Assembly (NCBI RefSeq): GCF_003014615.1 | Contig: NZ_PYGI01000003.1 | Coordinates: 62,001-126,000, forward strand | DNA length: 64,000 nucleotides | Source: Marinobacterium halophilum | GTDB taxonomy: Bacteria > Pseudomonadota > Gammaproteobacteria > Pseudomonadales > Balneatricaceae | Direction: 5' to 3' | Shown here: piece after piece, positions 52,159-61,023 of the stretch | How positions within the stretch are numbered: the stretch's first letter is position 1 | Layout: each line of letters starts with the position of its first letter | The notes under the pieces: generated by a model | What the model was told of the DNA's origin: nothing | The model's input: only the letters and a program-made list of their open reading frames with translations | Database searches by the model: none | Program-made: the position numbers and the translations under genes

Positions 52159-52623
52159 TCAGTACGTGACTTTCAGTGAACTGCCCTGCCCCAACATCCG
52201 GATACGATCACCCGGATTGAAGAACTGACCGTTTTCCACTTCCTGTACCACCGAGACAATCCGTCCCGAATCCAGCCGCACGGTAATTTCCTGGCCCTGA
52301 CGCTGCGTAGTCGCCTGCTCGACACGTTGACCGATCAAACCGCCGGCGACTGCACCCACCACCGTCGCCAGTGTACGGCCACTGCCGCCACCGATCTGGT
52401 TACCGGCGATGCCGCCCACGATCGCACCGGTGCCGCTACCGACCACACCATCGGCACGCCCTTCGATTCTGACCGCCGTTACCGATTCTACCGTGCCATA
52501 CTGAACGCTCTGCGCCTGCCCGACCTGGCTGCGGCTGTAACTGGTACCGTACAGCCCTTGTTGCGCACAACCACCCAACACTGTTGCCGCCGACAGCACC
52601 ACGGCTACCATTACTTTTTTCAT
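52159..52623 (-). CDS. Glycine-zipper outer-membrane lipoprotein (SlyB/PcpS-like)
   Basis: The 154-residue protein has a lipoprotein signal peptide with lipobox LGGC (Cys19). A glycine-zipper region follows (GVVGSGTGAIVGGIAGNQIG, GRTLATVVGAVAGGLIGQRV). The C-terminal beta-domain (ITVRLDSGRIVSVVQEVENG, FFNPGDRIRMLGQGSSLKVTY) is that of SlyB. SlyB proteins stabilise the outer membrane under cation stress. Cardiolipin synthase lies upstream on the same strand, 10 bases away, so both may share a transcript. Confidence 0.9.
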   Translation of the reverse strand: MKKVMVAVVLSAATVLGGCAQQGLYGTSYSRSQVGQAQSVQYGTVESVTAVRIEGRADGVVGSGTGAIVGGIAGNQIGGGSGRTLATVVGAVAGGLIGQRVEQATTQRQGQEITVRLDSGRIVSVVQEVENGQFFNPGDRIRMLGQGSSLKVTY

Positions 52624-52633
52624 AAGGCTCTCT

Positions 52634-53749
52634 CTACTTGATCTTCAACACCAATTGACTGAGCAACGCCCAGACCAGCTCCTTCAGTTTGCGATACCAG
52701 GGCCGTTTTGACCACTCGGAGGCGGTAATCTCGGTGCATTGCTCCAGATCCGCACGGATCAGCTGTTCGACCTGCGCGGTCAACGCCGGTTCCACCACCT
52801 CGACATTGGCCTCCAGATTCCAGCGCAGGTTCCAGTGATCCAGATTGCAGGAACCCAATGATACCCAGGTATCCACCAAACCAACCTTGGCATGCAGAAA
52901 GCGCGGCTCATATTCATAGATGCGCACCCCGGCCTTGAGCAAGCGACGGTAGTAACGCTTGGACGCATGATAGACCCAAAACTGATCGGTATACGGCCCT
53001 GCAACCATCACCCGCACATCCACACCGCGTTCGGCGGCCTTACGCAATGCCGAGCGGATCGAAAACGAGGGCATGAAGTAGGCCGTGGCCAGCCACACCC
53101 GCTCGCGGGCGGCGTTGACATGGTTAAGAAATGCCACCTTGATATCCTGCTGATAAAGCCCCTGGACGGTGGTCACCTTCATCAATGCAGGACCCTGATC
53201 GGGCCGTGCAGAAGGCGCAGGCAGTGATTTCCCGGTGCAGCGAAACCAGAGTTGCTGATACAGGCTCACCAGGTCAGCCACCACCGGCCCTTCGATACGG
53301 CACATCACCTCATGCCACGGACACCCGGGGCGTTCCGACAACCAATACTCATCCGCCAAACCAGCCCCGCCAATGAAGGCAATGCGCTCATCCACTACCA
53401 TCAACTTGCGATGGTCACGGGCGAAATTGCGGGTCAGCTTGTTCAGCTGCAGCGGGTTGTAAATCACCAGCCGGATACCGGCGGCCTGCAGACGCTGACG
53501 GTCCGCACGACTCAAGCCGCGTCCGCCAAAGCCATCGATGATCAGGCGCACAATGACGCCCCGCCGCGCAGCGTCGGTCAGTGCATGAATGAAACGATCC
53601 GTGATCTTGCCGGAGATGGCCAGGTAAAACTCCAACAGCAGGGACGATTCGGCCTGCTCAATCGCAGCCAGCATGGCCGGAAAGAACTGTTCGCCGTCCA
53701 CCATCAGTTGGATCTGGTTACCGCCACGCCAATTGAAACGCTGTCGCAT
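52634..53749 (-). CDS. Cardiolipin synthase B-like phospholipase D protein
   Basis: The 371-residue protein has two HKD motifs: RDHRKLMVVDERIAFIGGAG and HAKVGLVDTWVSLGSCNLDH. It also has FYLAISGKITDRFIHALTDA and WLATAYFMPSFSIRSALRKA, and lacks N-terminal membrane helices, as in ClsB-type enzymes. It would make cardiolipin from phosphatidylglycerol at the inner membrane. It follows the ABC exporter gene by 15 bases, linking it with lipid or envelope transport. Confidence 0.88.
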   Translation of the reverse strand: MRQRFNWRGGNQIQLMVDGEQFFPAMLAAIEQAESSLLLEFYLAISGKITDRFIHALTDAARRGVIVRLIIDGFGGRGLSRADRQRLQAAGIRLVIYNPLQLNKLTRNFARDHRKLMVVDERIAFIGGAGLADEYWLSERPGCPWHEVMCRIEGPVVADLVSLYQQLWFRCTGKSLPAPSARPDQGPALMKVTTVQGLYQQDIKVAFLNHVNAARERVWLATAYFMPSFSIRSALRKAAERGVDVRVMVAGPYTDQFWVYHASKRYYRRLLKAGVRIYEYEPRFLHAKVGLVDTWVSLGSCNLDHWNLRWNLEANVEVVEPALTAQVEQLIRADLEQCTEITASEWSKRPWYRKLKELVWALLSQLVLKIK

Positions 53750-53764
53750 ACCGAAGCCTATTCC

Positions 53765-55558
53765 CTACATCTGCCGCTGCCCGTAAAGCCGCGCATACAG
53801 GCCCTGCTGGTCCAGCAATTCGTCATGACTGCCCTGTTCGATCACCTGGCCATCTTCAAACACATACACCCGATCCGCCTGTTTCACGGCACTGAGACGG
53901 TGCGCCACGATCACTGTGGTACGCCCGCGCAGGAACTCGGACATGGCGCGATGCAACGCAAACTCGGTTTCGGTATCCAGCGCAGAGGTCGCCTCATCCA
54001 GAATGACCACTGCTGGGTCCGACAACACCATGCGCGCAATGGCCAGACGCTGACGCTGACCACCGGACAAGCGCACGCCCTGACGCCCGACCCGCGTTTC
54101 CAGACCCAACTCCAGCGCCGCCACAAACGGCTTCAACTGGGCCACCTCCAGTGCATTCCAGAGCTGCTGATCGCTGAATGACCGCCCCATGGTCAGGTTA
54201 TCGCGCACCGTGCCGTTAAACAGCGCCGGCTGCTGCAATACCGTGGCCACATGCTCACGCACACGTTCCAGACCAATGCGCTGCACCGGTACGCCATCAA
54301 AACAGATCTCCCCCTGCTCCACCGGATAAAGCCCCAACAGCACTTGCACCAACGTCGATTTGCCACCGCCGCTGGCCCCAACCAGTGCCACTTTTTGCCC
54401 GGCGGGAATCTCCAGCGAAATGCCGCGCAACACCTCTTGCCCCTGCGCATAGCTGAAGTGCAGGTTACGCAGGCTGATACCGACGGTTTTGCGGCCCGCA
54501 AACGGATCTTGCAGTTGTGGATAGCGCGGCTCGGGGCGCAGCGCCAGCAAATGATTCACCCGCTCCAGCGCAGCTTTGGCACCAAACCAGGCATACTGCA
54601 TGCCCAGTATTTCCTGCACTGGCCCCATCATGAACCAGAGATAGCCGAATACCGCCATCATTTGCCCCACCGACAGATCAGAAAAAACCACCATCAACAT
54701 GGCAACGGCACGGAACACATCAACACCGATCATGAATAGCATGAAGCTGAACCGGTTGGCCGCGTCGGAGCGCCATTCAAAACTGGTCGAATGGTCACGT
54801 ACATCTCGGGCACGGTCGGTCAGTTGCTTGAGGTAGTGTTGCTCACGATTGGCAGCCCGGATCTGCTGAATCGCATCCAGCGTTTCGGCCAATGCCGACT
54901 GAAACAACTCATACGCGGAATTCTCACGCGCCTTCAAATGCTTGACCCGCTTCCCAACGGCCATGGTGAGCCAAATCACGAACGGGTTCAGGAACAGAAT
55001 GAACAGCGCCAGCTGCCAGTGCATCCAGATCAATATGACCGCCGTGCCGATGATCGATAGTACCGCCACCAGAAAGCGGCTGACCGAACTGCCGACAAAA
55101 CGGTCGACCGTATCCAGATCGGTAACAAAATGGGACGCCACACTGCCGCTCCCCAGCGTCTCATACTCGGCCATGGAGATGCGCTGTAGACGCTCCAGCA
55201 GCCCGGCACGGATACGATAGATAATGTCCTTGGAAATGATGGTGAACTGGCGTGCCTGCAGCACGTTCAAGCCGATGGAGAACAGCCGCAACAGGATGGT
55301 CAGTACCAGCACCGCGCCGATATACAGCTGCGGTCCTCGCCAGGTTTCCGGCAGTACTGCGTTAACCGCCTCTACCAGAATACCGGGCTGTTGTAACAGC
55401 ACCTCATCTACCAGCAGTGGCATCAATAACGGTAACGGCACGCTCAACGTGGCCGCACCGATCGCGATCAGGTTGGCCAGTATCAATTCACGCTTGTGCT
55501 CAAGCGCAATATTGAAAATATACCGCCAGGTATAACGAGATGGGTTGGATAGGGACAC
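53765..55558 (-). CDS. MsbA-like ABC exporter (fused permease and ATPase)
   Basis: The 597-residue half-transporter has six membrane helices in residues about 20-310 and an ATPase with Walker A LVGASGGGKSTLVQVLLGLY, signature LSGGQRQRLAIARMVL, Walker B VVILDEATSALD and the H-loop TTVIVAHRLSAVKQADRVYV. It forms a homodimer. Substrates of such exporters include lipids, LPS cores, peptides and drugs; the neighbour gene for cardiolipin synthase hints at a lipid, but this is weak. The start is GTG at 55558 with AAGGAG upstream. Confidence 0.88.
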   Translation of the reverse strand: MSLSNPSRYTWRYIFNIALEHKRELILANLIAIGAATLSVPLPLLMPLLVDEVLLQQPGILVEAVNAVLPETWRGPQLYIGAVLVLTILLRLFSIGLNVLQARQFTIISKDIIYRIRAGLLERLQRISMAEYETLGSGSVASHFVTDLDTVDRFVGSSVSRFLVAVLSIIGTAVILIWMHWQLALFILFLNPFVIWLTMAVGKRVKHLKARENSAYELFQSALAETLDAIQQIRAANREQHYLKQLTDRARDVRDHSTSFEWRSDAANRFSFMLFMIGVDVFRAVAMLMVVFSDLSVGQMMAVFGYLWFMMGPVQEILGMQYAWFGAKAALERVNHLLALRPEPRYPQLQDPFAGRKTVGISLRNLHFSYAQGQEVLRGISLEIPAGQKVALVGASGGGKSTLVQVLLGLYPVEQGEICFDGVPVQRIGLERVREHVATVLQQPALFNGTVRDNLTMGRSFSDQQLWNALEVAQLKPFVAALELGLETRVGRQGVRLSGGQRQRLAIARMVLSDPAVVILDEATSALDTETEFALHRAMSEFLRGRTTVIVAHRLSAVKQADRVYVFEDGQVIEQGSHDELLDQQGLYARLYGQRQM

Positions 55559-55647
55559 CCGAAGCTCCTTGCAACAGACAACATCACAGGTTTTACGCAG
55601 AAACTCGCCTGCCTGATGTTAAATGTACGCCAGCCCCGAATATAAAA

Positions 55648-55667
55648 ACACCCGCAAACGCGGGTGT
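55648..55667 (-). terminator. Terminator of the DUF465 gene
   Basis: A perfect 8-bp stem, ACACCCGC pairing with GCGGGTGT around a 4-base loop, is followed on the minus strand by TTTTTATA. It lies 24 bases past the stop codon of the DUF465 gene. Confidence 0.85.
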
Positions 55668-55690
55668 CGTGTCACGCAAGATGCCGTTGA

Positions 55691-55936
55691 TCAGTTACCG
55701 GCGTCCTTGAGCATGGCATACAGCTGATCCTTGAGCTGCAGCCGCTTCAACTTGTGCTCTTCCTCGGTGCGCGTCGAAACCGGCTCAACTTCCGATTCCA
55801 TACGCTCGACGTCCTTGGTGACCATGTGATATTCATCGAACAGGCGAGCAAAATGGCTGTTTTCCATTTTCAAAGTATGGATCTGCTCGCGGTATTCCGG
55901 CAGTTCGTGGACCAGGTCGTGATGTTCGATTGTCAT
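55691..55936 (-). CDS. DUF465 (YdcH-like) small coiled-coil protein
   Basis: The 81-residue protein starts at 55936 with AGGAAGG upstream. It is a helical hairpin with the family pattern: MTIEHHDLVHELPEYREQIH, LKMENSHFARLFDEYHMVTK and LKRLQLKDQLYAMLKDAGN. It has a two-residue overlap with nothing on its own strand and its own terminator. The function is unknown. Confidence 0.9.
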   Translation of the reverse strand: MTIEHHDLVHELPEYREQIHTLKMENSHFARLFDEYHMVTKDVERMESEVEPVSTRTEEEHKLKRLQLKDQLYAMLKDAGN

Positions 55937-56054
55937 GTACGATGCCTTCCTGCAGTTGTTGTCGTTGTGTACATTCACTATCCTTCAGCTATCGACTGGC
56001 GTCATTGATCCGCATCAAGAGGGGTTCCATCACGCCGCACTACGGGAGGCAGAA

Positions 56055-56582
56055 TTGATTTATACCCATGTCATGCTCAACACACCGGTCGGGCCATTGA
56101 CCTTGCAAGCGGATGCTCAAGGTTTGTGCCGGGTCGACTTCGGACTGCGTGCCCGTATTGAATGCTGCACCCCGACCCATCCGGTTTTACACGCGGCGGA
56201 AACACAGCTGAACGCTTACTTTCGCGGCGAGCGCACCACCTTCGACCTGCCGCTGGCCCCTGTCGGCACAGCCTTTCAAGGCGAAGTCTGGGATGCGCTG
56301 CAGGCGATACCCTATGGCCAGGTACGCAGTTACGGCGACATTGCCGATAGCGTCGGCCGACCCAAGGCCTCCCGCGCGGTCGGCATGGCCAATAACCGCA
56401 ACCCGATCTCCATCATTATTCCCTGTCACCGAGTCGTTGGCAGCAACGGTGCATTGACCGGATACGGAGGCGGCCTGATCACCAAGATTCTGCTCCTGGA
56501 GCTGGAACATGTCGCCCTCGTACCCGCCACGCAGCCGGAGCAGTACCGTGTACAGATGCGCAAGCGTGGCAATACACCTTAG
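56055..56582 (+). CDS. ogt: Methylated-DNA--protein-cysteine S-methyltransferase
   Basis: The 175-residue DNA repair enzyme has the active-site motif IIPCHRVVGSNGALTGYGGG with acceptor Cys in PCHR, and upstream FQGEVWDALQAIPYGQVRSY and RAVGMANNRNPIS. It takes O6-methyl groups from guanine onto its own cysteine, once per molecule. The start is taken as TTG at 56055 because GGGAGG sits 5 bases upstream; ATG at 56073 would lose the first family-like residues, and the longer frame back to 55935 would overlap the divergent DUF465 gene. Confidence 0.9.
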   Translation: MIYTHVMLNTPVGPLTLQADAQGLCRVDFGLRARIECCTPTHPVLHAAETQLNAYFRGERTTFDLPLAPVGTAFQGEVWDALQAIPYGQVRSYGDIADSVGRPKASRAVGMANNRNPISIIIPCHRVVGSNGALTGYGGGLITKILLLELEHVALVPATQPEQYRVQMRKRGNTP

Positions 56583-56654
56583 GAGACTCGACCTCGGCGT
56601 CGAATAACGGTAGCTTATGCACCCCACCCCCTGCGTAGAGTGAAGCTGCCACCG

Positions 56655-57935
56655 ATGGATACCCTGACCCTGCAGCCGCTGGCCCACGCCAACGGCGAAG
56701 TTCAGATTCCGGGCTCCAAGAGCCTGTCCAACCGAATCCTGTTACTTGCGGCTCTGGCCCAAGGTACCACCCGGATCACCAACCTGCTTGATAGCGACGA
56801 CGTGCGCCACATGCTCAACGCACTGCAGGCGCTGGGCGTACACTACACGCTGGCCGATGATCGCCGCAGCTGCGAACTGGAAGGGCTTGGGCGTACCTTT
56901 ACCTGTAATGAGGCGGTCGAGCTGTTTCTGGGCAACGCCGGCACCGCCATGCGCCCACTCTGTGCAGCCCTTTGCGCCAGCACCGGTGAATTTACCCTGA
57001 CCGGTGAACCGCGCATGTATGAACGTCCCATTGCTGATCTGGTGGATGCTCTGTTGCCGCTGGGCGCTGACATCGATTACCTCGGCGAGCCCGGCTACCC
57101 GCCCATGCGCATTCAAGCCAACGGTTTGCACGGCGGCGAAGTCAGCATCAAGGGCAATATTTCCAGCCAATTCCTGACCGCCCTGTTGATGGCGGCACCG
57201 CTGGCCAGTAGTGACCTGACCATCAACGTAGACGGCGAACTGGTCTCCAAGCCTTATATCGACATCACCCTGCATACCATGGCGCTGTTCGGTGTTGAAG
57301 TTGAGAACCACAACTACCAGCGCTTCGTCGTCAGGGCTGGGCAAGTGTACCGCTCACCGGGCGAAGTAATGGTTGAGGGGGATGCATCTTCGGCGTCTTA
57401 CTTCCTGGCTGCAGCGGCCATCGCCGGTGGTACCGTTCGCGTCTACGGCGTTGGTGCCGACAGCGTACAGGGCGACAAGGCCTTTGCCGAAGTATTGGGC
57501 AAGATGGGCGCAAACGTCAGCTATGGCCCGACCTGGATCGAGGTAACCAGGGGTGAGCTGAACGGTGTGGATCTGGACCTGAATGCGATCCCGGACGCGG
57601 CGATGACGATTGCCACCACAGCGCTGTTTGCCAAAGGGCCAACAGCCATTCGAAACGTATATAACTGGCGGGTCAAGGAAACCGATCGCCTCAGCGCAAT
57701 GGCAACCGAACTGCGCAAGGTCGGGGCTGACGTGGTAGAAGGGGAAGATTTCATCGAGATCACACCGCCGGCACAGGTGCAGAGCGCTGCGATTGATACC
57801 TATGACGACCACCGCATGGCGATGTGTTTTTCCTTGGCGGCTTTCGGTGGTGCGCCGATCACGATTAATGATCCAGGCTGCACACGCAAGACCTTCCCGG
57901 AATATTTCAAACTGTTTGCGCACATCACTCGCTAA
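56655..57935 (+). CDS. aroA: 3-phosphoshikimate 1-carboxyvinyltransferase (EPSP synthase)
   Basis: The 426-residue enzyme joins shikimate-3-phosphate and phosphoenolpyruvate in the aromatic amino-acid pathway. The start [20 protein letters not shown] fits known AroA N-termini. Signatures are [20 protein letters not shown] (class I, with the glyphosate-site GNAGTAMRP), [40 protein letters not shown] and the C-terminal [20 protein letters not shown] with [16 protein letters not shown]. Length is normal. It is 72 bases after ogt on the same strand. Confidence 0.97.
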   Translation: MDTLTLQPLAHANGEVQIPGSKSLSNRILLLAALAQGTTRITNLLDSDDVRHMLNALQALGVHYTLADDRRSCELEGLGRTFTCNEAVELFLGNAGTAMRPLCAALCASTGEFTLTGEPRMYERPIADLVDALLPLGADIDYLGEPGYPPMRIQANGLHGGEVSIKGNISSQFLTALLMAAPLASSDLTINVDGELVSKPYIDITLHTMALFGVEVENHNYQRFVVRAGQVYRSPGEVMVEGDASSASYFLAAAAIAGGTVRVYGVGADSVQGDKAFAEVLGKMGANVSYGPTWIEVTRGELNGVDLDLNAIPDAAMTIATTALFAKGPTAIRNVYNWRVKETDRLSAMATELRKVGADVVEGEDFIEITPPAQVQSAAIDTYDDHRMAMCFSLAAFGGAPITINDPGCTRKTFPEYFKLFAHITR

Positions 57936-58000
57936 CAGGCGCACGACCGCTTCAGTCCCGCTCACGTCAGCGTGGCTGAAGCACATCCTTCAATGGCGCG

Positions 58001-58546
58001 TTATTCCGGCCAGATCTGTACACCTTCAACGCTAACCGTTTCATTGGCATTGCTGACCCACACCTGGCCATCTTCAATGGTGACCTGCAGGTGCATGCCC
58101 CGTTCGACCAGCGCAGCCAATGCCTGACTTTGCTGAGCCGGTATCCGAATCACTTCAAGATTATCGAAACGGTGTACATTACCCTTGATGCCATCCCACC
58201 AGGGCGTGACTGCCTGGTCAGAGCCGTAGGCCAATACCAACACCTGGCTTGAACGGTTGCAGGCCTTGCGGATACGTTTGTCGCTGGGCAGGCCCACTTC
58301 GATCCAGAGTTCAACCTCTCCGGAATAGCTTTTGCGCCACAAATCCGGCTCATCATCAACACACAGCCCACGGGTGAACTCCAAGCGCTCATCGGCGCGC
58401 AGCATGAATGCCAGCAACCGCATCATCAACCGCTCTTCGGTTTCAGACGGGTGTTGCGCCAATGTGTGGGTATAGTCGGCGTAATGATGCCGATCCATAT
58501 CCGCCAGCTGCAAGTGGACCCTGCAGACCGTTGCGTTCTGTGCCAT
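58001..58546 (-). CDS. yaeQ: YaeQ family protein
   Basis: The 181-residue protein, the same length as E. coli YaeQ, has the family blocks LAQHPSETEERLMMRLLAFM, EFTRGLCVDDEPDLWRKSYS, ELWIEVGLPSDKRIRKACNR and LQVTIEDGQVWVSNANETVS. YaeQ has a PD-(D/E)XK nuclease-like fold and a suggested but unproven role as an RfaH multicopy substitute. It is convergent with aroA; a GCTTCAG/CTGAAGC stem-loop at 57949-57982 lies between them. Confidence 0.93.
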   Translation of the reverse strand: MAQNATVCRVHLQLADMDRHHYADYTHTLAQHPSETEERLMMRLLAFMLRADERLEFTRGLCVDDEPDLWRKSYSGEVELWIEVGLPSDKRIRKACNRSSQVLVLAYGSDQAVTPWWDGIKGNVHRFDNLEVIRIPAQQSQALAALVERGMHLQVTIEDGQVWVSNANETVSVEGVQIWPE

Positions 58547-58611
58547 CAAATCTGTCCGTTTTTATATCGTTAATCGTGGGGACAGAATCATCGCACCATT
58601 GGGGTCAGACT

Positions 58612-58908
58612 GCCAGCTCAATAGACTCGCTGAATACGTAGCCCCGCCCACGCACAGCTTTGATGGGCGAAGCACTACACCCCTCACGTATTTTTTTGCG
58701 CAGTCGACTCATAATCTGTTCCAGCCGCCGGTCATCATACACACGATAGTCTTCACCCAGCCCTTCCACCAGCCGTGCGCGTGAGACATGTTGAGGATGA
58801 TGCTGTGCCGAAACCTTCTATCTGGAAACCTTCAGCTCGCAACAGAAAGCAGGCATCATCACTTAGGTCTGTATTATCTTTCAATAAGGCAATACGGTGC
58901 TGATACAG
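58612..58908 (-). pseudogene. Decayed response regulator (internal deletion), partner of the adjacent kinase
   Basis: Directly after the kinase stop codon one frame encodes the start of a receiver domain (HRIALLKDNTDLSDDACFLL then RAEGFQIEGFGTA). At about 58812 the sequence jumps, in another frame, to the end of an OmpR-type winged helix (HPQHVSRARLVEGLGEDYRV, YDDRRLEQIMSRLRKKIREG, IKAVRGRGYVFSESIELAV). About 130 residues in the middle, including the phospho-acceptor Asp, are missing. The likely start would have been CTG at 58908 with GGGAGG upstream. A stop at 58612 ends the C-terminal piece. The gene cannot make a working regulator. Confidence 0.8.
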
Positions 58909-60840
58909 CTATATAACCTCCCTGCTCAAGCGACAGCTAAATACTGTCCCCTCTCGTCCGGTTTCGAGATTTATCTCACCCTGATAACGGTCCAGCATTT
59001 CTTTAACCACAAACAGCCCCAATCCCAAACCGGGAACTGACTCTTGCTCACTGGCCCTGAAATGACGTTCATATATATGCTCAAGCGCATATTCGCTGAT
59101 CCCGTGCCCCTGGTCCCTGACGGAAAAGACAAGATGCTGTTTTTCCGGCTTTACAATCACAGCCACCGGACGCTCGGCAGGGCTGTATTTAAGCGCATTA
59201 TCGATCAGATTCCGCACAATAACACTAAGTAAAGGCGCGGGCAGTCGAGTACGGAATAAAAGCGTCTCATCCACACCCTCAAATTCAAGCCGCTGCTGGC
59301 TCAACTCGGGAAACTCTACCACTACACTCTTAATGAGTGCCGCGATATCGTATTCATGCAGCAAAGTGCCTTCTGCCGCATCGATCTCATGACGCCCGCG
59401 CACCAGGCTCATCTGCAACAGTTGGTCAATACGGGCAACGGCCGCACGAATACGCTGATAGCGTCGCTCTCGCTGCTCACGCGCCCCAGGATCTTGCTCC
59501 AGCAAAACCAGAGACTGACTCGATGCATCAATGACTGCCAGAGGGGTTCTGACTTCGTGTGAGAACATCGCCATAAATGTTTCATGCGCTTGGCGCTGCG
59601 TGCGCTCAAGTTCCATTTTACGCACTGACATTTCTGTATTTCGATGAGCTTCAAGCAAAGACTTCTCTGATTTGCGTACCGAGAACATGATAATGAAATG
59701 CAAACAAAGCTGAAATGAAAGAATCATCACTGGAGCAATATAACTGGTGATTGCGGTAACACCAAGATAACCGCTGACGTACAGCGAATTGATAGAGCAG
59801 AAAATACCAAATGCAAAAAAACCACTGGCACGAAAACGTTGTTCGGCATTAAAGTCACGCCAATAAAAAAGCAGAATCAGTGATACGACCAACGGATAAA
59901 CAATGACAAAGTTATTAATATGATACATGCCATCAATATATTCATCCCAATAAGTTAACAGTATGCCAGTCAGACTATGGCTAACACCAATAACGAACAG
60001 AATATCGATCCAACGGCGACCACGAAACGGAAAGGACAACATACGGTAGAAGAAAATAAACGCCAACATACCGGAGACTAATACTCCGTAGCGCATCCAT
60101 ATATTCTGATCAGCGGCCGAAAGGGCTGGGTAAAGCGTACGCAACGTACTGGTTGACAACAGAATAGTCACCATCAACGCAAACTCATAGGCGACGAAAT
60201 AGAGAAACAGGCTGCGTTTAAGCCAGATTCCATTAATAAAGTTGATGATCAGAACCGTTAATACGATACCGATTAAGACCCCTTCCGAAAATACGCGGGT
60301 ATCCAAATGGGTCACCAGCCGTTCTCCGGGAACCAACCGAACCAATAACGCTGACGTGCTGGTTGTGCTGAGCCGCATGAACACATCGATGCGGCCTTCC
60401 GGCAACTCCGATCTCACCACATGAAGACGGTTGTGCGCCGCATCACCTGAGTGCTCAACCTGGTCCCCCGTTGCCAACTGCTGAACCGGCCGACCAGCTT
60501 GCACCACGTAAATATCAACCTGGTCGAGATAGGAGGGACTGATGGAAAATGCCCAATCTGCGCTAATCTCGGGAGGGCGCTCCAACTCGGCATGCACCCA
60601 AAATGCCGAATGCGTATACCCTTCCCCGACCCCATGTGGAATCGGCTTGAACTCCCCGGCGCGAAAACGTTGCATTGCCTCTTCGAGACCAAGTTCGCCC
60701 TGAGGATCCTCAAGCAAGCTAAGCTGGCCATTGTCCAACGCTATGACCTGATTCCCAAGCGTAACCGGGGCAGCAAACGCGGGCGACAGGGTAAAGAGAC
60801 CAAGACAGACGAGTAGCCATGTATAGATGCCCAGTCTCAT
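58909..60840 (-). CDS. Sensor histidine kinase with 7TMR-DISM sensor
   Basis: The 643-residue kinase has a signal peptide (LLVCLGLFTLSPAFA) and a periplasmic DISMED2-type domain (FWVHAELERPPEISADWAFS, SPSYLDQVDIYVVQAGRPVQ). Seven membrane helices follow (7TMR-DISM, residues about 180-400), then a coiled linker, HisKA with MFSHEVRTPLAVIDASSQSL (His near residue 432), and HATPase boxes N (IVRNLIDNALKYSP), G1 (VRDQGHGISE) and G2 (GLGLGLFVVKEML). The start at 60840 begins MRLGIYTW. Relatives sense carbohydrates or small molecules. The response regulator gene immediately downstream is broken, leaving this kinase an orphan here. Confidence 0.92.
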   Translation of the reverse strand: MRLGIYTWLLVCLGLFTLSPAFAAPVTLGNQVIALDNGQLSLLEDPQGELGLEEAMQRFRAGEFKPIPHGVGEGYTHSAFWVHAELERPPEISADWAFSISPSYLDQVDIYVVQAGRPVQQLATGDQVEHSGDAAHNRLHVVRSELPEGRIDVFMRLSTTSTSALLVRLVPGERLVTHLDTRVFSEGVLIGIVLTVLIINFINGIWLKRSLFLYFVAYEFALMVTILLSTSTLRTLYPALSAADQNIWMRYGVLVSGMLAFIFFYRMLSFPFRGRRWIDILFVIGVSHSLTGILLTYWDEYIDGMYHINNFVIVYPLVVSLILLFYWRDFNAEQRFRASGFFAFGIFCSINSLYVSGYLGVTAITSYIAPVMILSFQLCLHFIIMFSVRKSEKSLLEAHRNTEMSVRKMELERTQRQAHETFMAMFSHEVRTPLAVIDASSQSLVLLEQDPGAREQRERRYQRIRAAVARIDQLLQMSLVRGRHEIDAAEGTLLHEYDIAALIKSVVVEFPELSQQRLEFEGVDETLLFRTRLPAPLLSVIVRNLIDNALKYSPAERPVAVIVKPEKQHLVFSVRDQGHGISEYALEHIYERHFRASEQESVPGLGLGLFVVKEMLDRYQGEINLETGREGTVFSCRLSREVI

Positions 60841-61023
60841 ATCAGAACAGCCTTGTCGCAATTAAAAGCCGGATTCTCGCACAAAAAGCGCCATAATGCG
60901 TGGCTCTGATGCAACAGCCAAGTGACGCATACCAAACAGAAGTAACAAAACTCTCTTCACCGACTTACACCAACTCCCACAGGCAGTTAACATGCAACCA
61001 AAGGAAACCGGCGGGACAGGAAT

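Noticed and set aside
56600-56620. ops-like sequence ACGGTAGCTTATGC upstream of aroA
   Set aside because: It matches only GGTAGC of the ops core and lacks the GTG part; aroA is not an RfaH-type target.
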